From a bacterium (lineage in GTDB: Bacteria; Omnitrophota; Gorgyraeia; Gygaellales; UBA12090), in NCBI GenBank assembly GCA_004299495.1, contig SCPY01000261.1, positions 1 through 7,465 of the forward strand: a stretch of DNA of 7,465 nt. The letters run 5' to 3'. Made by a program: the position numbers and the translations under genes. Below the pieces are notes generated by a model, which did not search any database, was not told where the DNA came from, and worked only from the letters and a program-made list of their open reading frames with translations. Shown here one piece after another: positions 1 through 6,900 of the stretch (position 1 is its first letter; each line of letters opens with the position of its first letter).

Positions 1-948
1 GTGGGCAATAAAATTCCAGGCAATAAAGCCATCCGGGCAGATATTAAGCTCTTGGGGGAATTTGGGCAATATTTAGGAAACCGCAAGGGCAATGCCTTTA
101 CGGCTATTCATAATGCCGCGTTGTGGGAGCCAGAGCTCATAAGCGATGCCGTCAAAGCCTTGATAGATATAGATACTGAGAAGGTTTGGAAACTCTACGG
201 CAATCTAATTATTGTAGCCTACCTTGAGAAGGCCGGACGCCAAAAGGACGCCGAAGAATTCGTTCGTTACTTTATGCGAAGCGCATCCGCGAGCAGCCCG
301 CTCAAAAAAGAGAATAGCGGCTATGATTACGCAGCGCCATATAGGATTTCCCTGCTTCTGCTTATGTCTGAGATGAAGTTCAGGGAGGGCATGGAAAGCG
401 GTTCGCGCTGCGATTATGAGCAGGCGCTTCGCTTTGCCCGGAGAGCGCGTTTGATGGCCGCTGGAAATGAGGCATTAAAGAATGAGAAAGCGGCCGCCCT
501 TTTGTATGAGGCGTTGGCTTATAGAGGGCTTCGTAAATTCAGGAGCGCTCTTAGAAGGCTCAATGAATCGCTAAGGCTAAGAAGAAAAATCGCAAACGCG
601 GGCAATGCCGAGTATGCCTCTGCCAGGGCCGAGCGCGAGGGGATTGGCTTATTACTTCGGGCGGACATTTGGTTGACGATGAATCATCCCGGTCTTGCCA
701 GGGATGATTTGGAGCTGGCAATAGGTACCGGAAATCTCAAGGGGTTTTCTTTGGTTGAAGCCAAGGTAACTCTGGCAGAGGCGTATCTTAAGCTGGATCT
801 GCCTGATATGGCAATGGCCCATATGAAATCCGCCATTACCCTGGCGGTAGCGTTATCAAAACATTCTGCTGAATCGGGCGCGCTTTCTGATGAGCAGTAC
901 AGCGATATCGATGATCTCTTAGCGCGCATCCGCGACAGGAAAAAGGAA
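1..948 (+). other. Protein region: alpha-helical TPR-like repeats
   Basis: Residues 1-316 look almost wholly helical. Several 30-40 residue units fit the tetratricopeptide pattern of paired helices with small residues at the packing positions. The clearest is residues 253-282, which read as an A..LAEAYLKLDLPDMAMAHM helix pair followed by an Ala-Ile helix. Others are about 212-243 (LLRADIWLTMNHPGLARDDL), 160-197 (ALLYEALAYRGLRKFRSAL) and, more weakly, 112-152. TPR arrays are protein-interaction scaffolds and are common next to HTH domains in bacterial regulators, where they bind a peptide or partner. Here they lie upstream of three HTH domains, so a sensing or docking role is plausible but inferred. 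A small SSP motif at residues 98-100 may mark a join between an earlier unit and the repeats. The array may extend upstream of the window. Confidence 0.65.
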
Positions 949-3900
949 CTGAGTGGTTCCTCGCCTGTTATGGGCTTAGGCGAAAAATTTATTGATAAGC
1001 CGGCGAAAAGCCGCGAGGAGGAAATCAGCTGGAACGGTATTGATTTTAGGGAGTTGGCTGTTTCAGCAAGGTTTCACAAGCACGGGAAGATACGTTTATT
1101 GGATTACCTTTGGGGCCATGGTAATGCGCAAAAGAATGTGTACGAGTATGCCAATAGGCATGAGGTAGCATATGATGATGCCTATCAAGAGATGTCTGAA
1201 TACGCGTCAGAAGAACTTCTTGATGCCTATGAAATGCTCAGGCAGTTCCGCCGTCCTTTAGCGCTCGAGGAGCTGTTGGAGCGATTGCGCGCGCAACGGC
1301 AGGAAATATTTATTGACGAGGAATTTTTGCTGGGGCGCGGATTGCGCTGGCTTGAGCTTCAGTGGTTCCCCATAAGGCGAGTGGAAAGCAGCTGGATTGT
1401 AAATGGAGTTGTTCGCCAGCGCTTGTTCAGCCTGAGAGGCTGGCCGGATAGAGCAAGCCGCCTCTGGAAAAAACTTAGAGGAGACGAATCGCCAAAAGCT
1501 ATTGCGGAGCGGATCCGCCTGGTTAAGCGGGTTCATAAGTTGAGCTGGAAGGAGATTGGCGGGGCCTTGCGGAAGCCTCCCTGCACTCTGGCTACGCAGC
1601 TCAGCCACTGGACAAGGGGCCGCCATGTTCCGGGCGAGCGAAATCTGGATTATTCTTTGGAAGAATGGGGTTATATGCTGGGTGTTGAGCCGGTTTTTCT
1701 GCGAACGGGCTACAGCCGCGCGGAGCAGGAGCCGGTTGTTTTACGAATGGTAGGGCAGATGGCGTTATTAAGAGAGCGTTTGCGTGAACTGCGTCGTCTG
1801 GCCGGCCTTAGCCGCGGCACTCTCGCAAGGATAGCCGGTATTAATCCGCGCCAATTAAAAGAGTTTGAAGCCGGAATATACAACACCTTGCATAATCCGG
1901 CATACTGGCCAAGGCTCGCGGAGGCGATGGACGCGGATGCGTTTATTCTTCTTGCGGGCGGTCAACAGCCGATGAGCCTAGGGCAACTTATCGCCTTAGC
2001 GCGAAAAACCAAAGGGCTGAGCCAGGACGATGCGGCTAAGCAGCTTAGCGTCCGGATTGGAAAGAAAGTTAGCGGCAAACGGCTGAGCAATTGGGAGAGA
2101 GGCAGAAGGCCGTCGCGGAAGTTCCGAGAGCCGTTGAGGGAGATTTTGGGTTTATCCGCCGAAGAATTTTACGGCATGATGCGCCCAAATTCAATTAACC
2201 CGAAACCTGTCCGCGCGCCTGAATCATCCAGCCCAATCTCGGAACCGGGAAATGACAAACAATATGCTGAACCACGCTTTGTGCTGAGTTCGCCAAACGC
2301 GGATTCGCCCATAAAAATCCGGAATCCGCAAGAGGCAAGGTTGCGCAGCCCGGCGCCTGCCGGCACCAGCAGCCCTATAAAAACAGAGAAAAAAATCATC
2401 AGGCAGGGCGAGGCATTCGTTATCGCCAGCCATCCCGGATTGTTCGCCCTGCCGGATTTGCTGAGGTTGAATCGAGAATCCTGGATTGAGCCTCTTTGGG
2501 CTGGTAAGCAGGATATCGTGGAGAGGATTATGGCCGCCCCGGAGAATATCCTGACTGTCAGCTTAGGGGGAAATCCGATTCCGGTTATTGCCGCCATATA
2601 TTCGTTAAGAAAGGACTTTCCGCCAATTGAAGATGTGCCCGAAGAAATGCTTCATTGGGAGAATCTCATTGGTAACGGCACGTTCAATCAGCCGCATGGC
2701 CAAACCGCCTTTGCCTATGATATAAGCGTAGCTCATTCGTACAGGGGAATGAGCTACCTGGTATCTTCAGAATTAATCGCGGATTTAGCTCGATATCTTA
2801 AAAAGCAGGGTGTTACGCGTTTCTATACTGCTACTACCCTGCAAAATCCCGAAATAGCGGGATACGGCGGTTTAGAAAATTATATTGATTTGGTAAAAGA
2901 GGGTTCGATGAAAGACCCGGCCATCAGGTTCCATTTGCGCCGGGATGAGATTAAGCCCGCGGCGAAAATTAGGCGTTTAGGGCCGGACTATAGGATGGAT
3001 AAGGAAGGCAGGAACTGGCAAATGGTATTCTTTGAGTATCCTCTTGATTCTTTTTCTTCTCCCTCTCCTGCCTCCTCCAGCTCGCCGGTAGATGGCACCA
3101 TTGAGGTTTTTGTAAGGTATTTTCAGGAAGAGCTCAAGAAGGACTATTTGAGGCGTGCGGCCAATTTGGCCGGCAGATTAATTCAAGGCATAACGGTTTT
3201 CAGTCCTATCGGAGATTTTCCTTATAGTTCCGGAATACAAATAGAAATTGCGCGCCTGGAGACCTTTAGCGGTATGGTGACTTTTTATATTTTAAGGAAT
3301 AAGGTATCCAAGATAATTGAATACGCTTACGCGGTAGAAGGAGAGGCGCTAAGAGAATTTCAGGGTAGAAGTAACCTGATTGAAGATTTAGATAGGTTAG
3401 GACAGATGCTTGGAGAGCTTGGTTATTTATCGGAGCATCCGGCAAAAGAAGAAAGCAGGCTGCCTTTTATATCTTTCCCGGAACCTAAAGGTATATCTGT
3501 GTACGGCATTCCCTCTTCCCGGGGCAGAGCCACAGGCAGGCTTATCTTTAACAGGACAGGCAGCCTTCCTGAAGAGTTTACAGGAAATATATTCTCCGAT
3601 GATTCTTTAATCCCGGACGATGTAGATAAGGCCCTGGCAGCCAACGGTTCCCTAACCGCAGGAGGGGCTCCTTTAGACCATGCCCAGCTTACCTTAAAGG
3701 CCAGAGGCATCTCCAGCCTAATTGTTCCGGAAGCGCGCTGGAAAGAAGTTAAGGGCAGGATGGTTTTAGAAATCAAAACTCCGCAAGGGGTGTTTGTCGT
3801 CAATGAAGCAGATATAGTAACTATTGACCCTGAGTTTGATTTGTTGAACGTGCCGGGAGCCGCCTTTGACCCTGAAGAGGATTTCCGTAATGATGTCAGA

Positions 3901-6900
3901 ATGGCATACGATTTACTGATGCGGCTTAAAAATACGGATGAGCTGAACTATTTGGTTGAGTTAAATAACATTATCGCAGCTTCCGCGGACGCGGAGTTGT
4001 TAAAATTCATAGTTAGAATGATTTTAGTAGATAAAATATTAGCCAACGAGAAATATAATGCCTCAATCATTAATTCCGCCCTTAGGCGTAAAGAAGAGGA
4101 GTTATTGCCGTATGTCATTCAGATAGCCGCCGCTCACGAAGAGCAGATCCAGCATTTAATAAATTTCGCCAAGGAGCGGATTCCCGCGGTTCAGGATATA
4201 ACCGAGATAATTTATATCCGCAATCAGCTGGATTTATCTATAAATAGGTTTAATGAGTTCTCCGGAGCGCTTCACAGGTATGGCGCGAATGTTACAACTA
4301 AGGATTTCCGGAAGGATATCGCGGCTATCCACAAACTTTCAGAGAAAATGATGGAGCATGAGCGGAGCGGCCTGATGGAGGCGTTAAAGAATATAGGAGA
4401 GAACCTGGGGAGCTGGTCTTTGGAATCTCTGCGCAGGGTTGTCCGCGTTATCCAGAAGGCCCAGGGGTTATCCGCTTATATGGCCTATCCCGGAGTTAAC
4501 CTGATGGAATTAGCCCGCAGGGTAGGGGAGAGGATTTCAGAATATTATAAGGCAGGCATTGCTAAGGCGCCCGCTGACGCCTATGTGCTGGATTTAGGTA
4601 AAACTGACAATTCCTCCAGAGATTTGGTGGGCAATAAAGCCGCCGAAATAGGAGAGATACTCAAGAGCCGCGAGATTGAGGCGGAGGTGCCGGACGGATA
4701 TTCCTTGACTAGGCTGGCAGTAGAGGAAATTATTAACGCCAATAGGGAGAACATTATTCCCCAGATAGAATCCGTCGTTGGCCCATCAAGATTGCCTCGT
4801 AAAGAAAAGATACTATCCGCTGCCAGGCTGGCTTTGCGGTTGGTTATTCCGGAGCCGCTTGAGGAAATGATTTTAGGCGGATATCATGAGTTAGAGCGCA
4901 AGGTGTTGTTTGAGGATAAACTCAAAGAGATAAAACGCCTTATGCAAGCGCAAGGGGTGATGCTTGATAGAGAGGTTGAGGACTTTTTAAGAGATCAAGG
5001 CCAGGCATCTTCTTTGCCTATGACTGTAGGAGAAATGATAAACTCAATGCCTATCGAGCCCTCCGGCAGAACCGTTCTTTATAATGCCTATCTTGAGGAG
5101 GGCGGCGTATTTGTGGTGGTAAGGTCTTCTTCAATATACGAAGACAGGCCGGAAGACGCGATGGCAGGCAGATTCGTTTCGTATCCTTATATCCGGGGAA
5201 GAAAACTGCTTTTAGAGCATATCTTACGCAATCTTGCTTATTACTGGTCGGAAATGGGCAGGGTAGATTCAACACAGGCTGTCCTGATTCATCTTCAGGC
5301 GGAAGCAGAGGTAAGTATGGTGGTTTCTTCTATAAACGGCGTAAGAGAGAATTGGGATGAGGCGGTAATCAACTCTGCCTTTGGCGCCGGCATAGGATTG
5401 GTTTCAGGTAAGATACCAAGCGACCTTTTTGTTGTGGATAAGAGTACCGGAATTACCAAGCACAGCATTCTTGCTCGCAAATCTAAAAAGTATGTATTTG
5501 ATGAAGAGAGCGGCAAAGGAGCCAGGGAAATAGACGTTTCTATGGAAGAGCAGGGCAAGGAGACGTTGAGCGTGGAGGAACGGGCAAAAATAGCCGGGAT
5601 AGCCCAAGGGTACCATATACTTTACGGCTTTCCCATTACCTTGGAGGCAGTAAAGAAAGGAGAAAGAATAATAGTGGTCCAGGTCCGGCCGCTGGTTATA
5701 AACTTTGAGATGATGTGGAAAAGCTCAAGCAGTCCCATTGAATTGGAAAAAGACATTTTGGAGAAAATATCTAACTTAAAGACTAAAACGGGTAAAGAGA
5801 GAGGCCTGTCAGAGAATAAACCTCTTTCTATATCAGCCCAGGATATAATTTCGGACTCAACATATGCCGATATTATGAATGATCCGAGGAATATCGCCGC
5901 TTTTCATCTTCTTCCTTATCTTAAAGAAAAACTCTCCGCGGCTTTAAGTGAGATTGAGTCCGAGGAATCGCGGGTTCGCCTCAACCGTTATATTACGGCA
6001 TACAGTAAGCCTTTTGCTGAGGCTTCTGACGCTCAAGCTTTACTTAAAATCAAGGAATGGGTGGATGATTTTATTGCCTTCGGTGATATAAATACCGCTG
6101 TCCTTAGGCTGTTGGGCGCTGAAAAATTAGACCTGCAGGAGATATTCTCCCGGCTTGGCGAAATGCTTAGATTGTATGAATTGATACGGGGCAATTCCGC
6201 GCTCTATGCCAGAAGGCTTGAGGAATTAAGAGAATGGCGGGAAAGAATAAGCGCTGATGAATTGAGCCGTTTTGTAAATATTATACATCAAGAAGCACTA
6301 AAGGGAGTTTTTGGCTTATTTGATAAAACCATGGATAGGCAGGAGGCTTTTGGAGAATATCTAAGGCAGGCAGAGGCTATATCAGGGCGTTTAATCAGTA
6401 TCGTTATGGATATGGATAGGCGGGAAATTTCCGATTATGATTACGCCCATGTAATAGACTTAGAAAACACTGCTGAACGCGAGGCATCTATAGGCAGAGA
6501 GATTGCCTCCAGGGTAATCTCCACTTTGCCTTACGGAAGAGGCACCCACGTCTATAGCATCTTTGCTGGCACAAAGGCCTGGTTCTTTTTAGATATAGGG
6601 ATACACACCGCGAAGGTTTTTGTAAACGCCGCTCCCTTTGACCGGTTAGTTGATGTGGATTACGCTGAGCTTGGCGTAGATGAGTTTTTCGGAGCCAGGG
6701 AACGTTTAAACTTCGCCGCGAAGCTGATAAAAGCGGCAATGGATGTGCCTGTAGAGCAGACCAGGGCGACGCTCCACGCCCGGATTGATAAGAATACCCG
6801 CAAAGGCGCTTTGTCGCTTGATGAGATAGTGCATAGGGCTTCGCGCGTAATCCTGGCGCTTTCTTATTTGGCGGATATTGACGAATACGCGGAGCGCATA

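Noticed and set aside
1..3. GTG at the first base as the start codon of the gene
   Set aside because: No upstream bases are available to show a ribosome binding site, and the protein already reads as the inside of a helical repeat region. It is more safely treated as an internal codon of a gene open at its 5' side.
1012..1024. Shine-Dalgarno-like gaggagg stretch inside the gene
   Set aside because: No ATG, GTG or TTG lies at proper spacing downstream. The bases simply encode Glu residues in frame 1.
1556..1753. Second + strand reading frame of 65 codons overlapping the HTH block
   Set aside because: It is out of frame with the long gene, whose HTH motifs run through the same bases. The translation has no family resemblance.
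2169..2597. Minus-strand reading frame of 142 codons
   Set aside because: It lies fully opposite the HTH3, linker and GNAT-like part of the real gene. Its translation has no recognisable domain, and it looks like an antisense shadow.
3423..3803. Minus-strand reading frame of 126 codons
   Set aside because: It is antisense to the swivel domain, whose conserved motifs are clearly on the + strand in frame 1.
4627..4638. Twelve bases identical to the first twelve bases of the window (gtgggcaataaa)
   Set aside because: The match is short. The second copy belongs to the VGNKA motif of the ATP-grasp domain, while the first is followed by unrelated helical sequence. It is probably chance, not a repeat or an attachment site.
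4576..5706. Simple annotation as phosphoenolpyruvate synthase (ppsA) or rifampicin phosphotransferase
   Set aside because: Only the ATP-grasp and an upstream swivel domain are present, in unusual order. The PEP barrel, and any recognisable drug-binding domain, are missing from the window.
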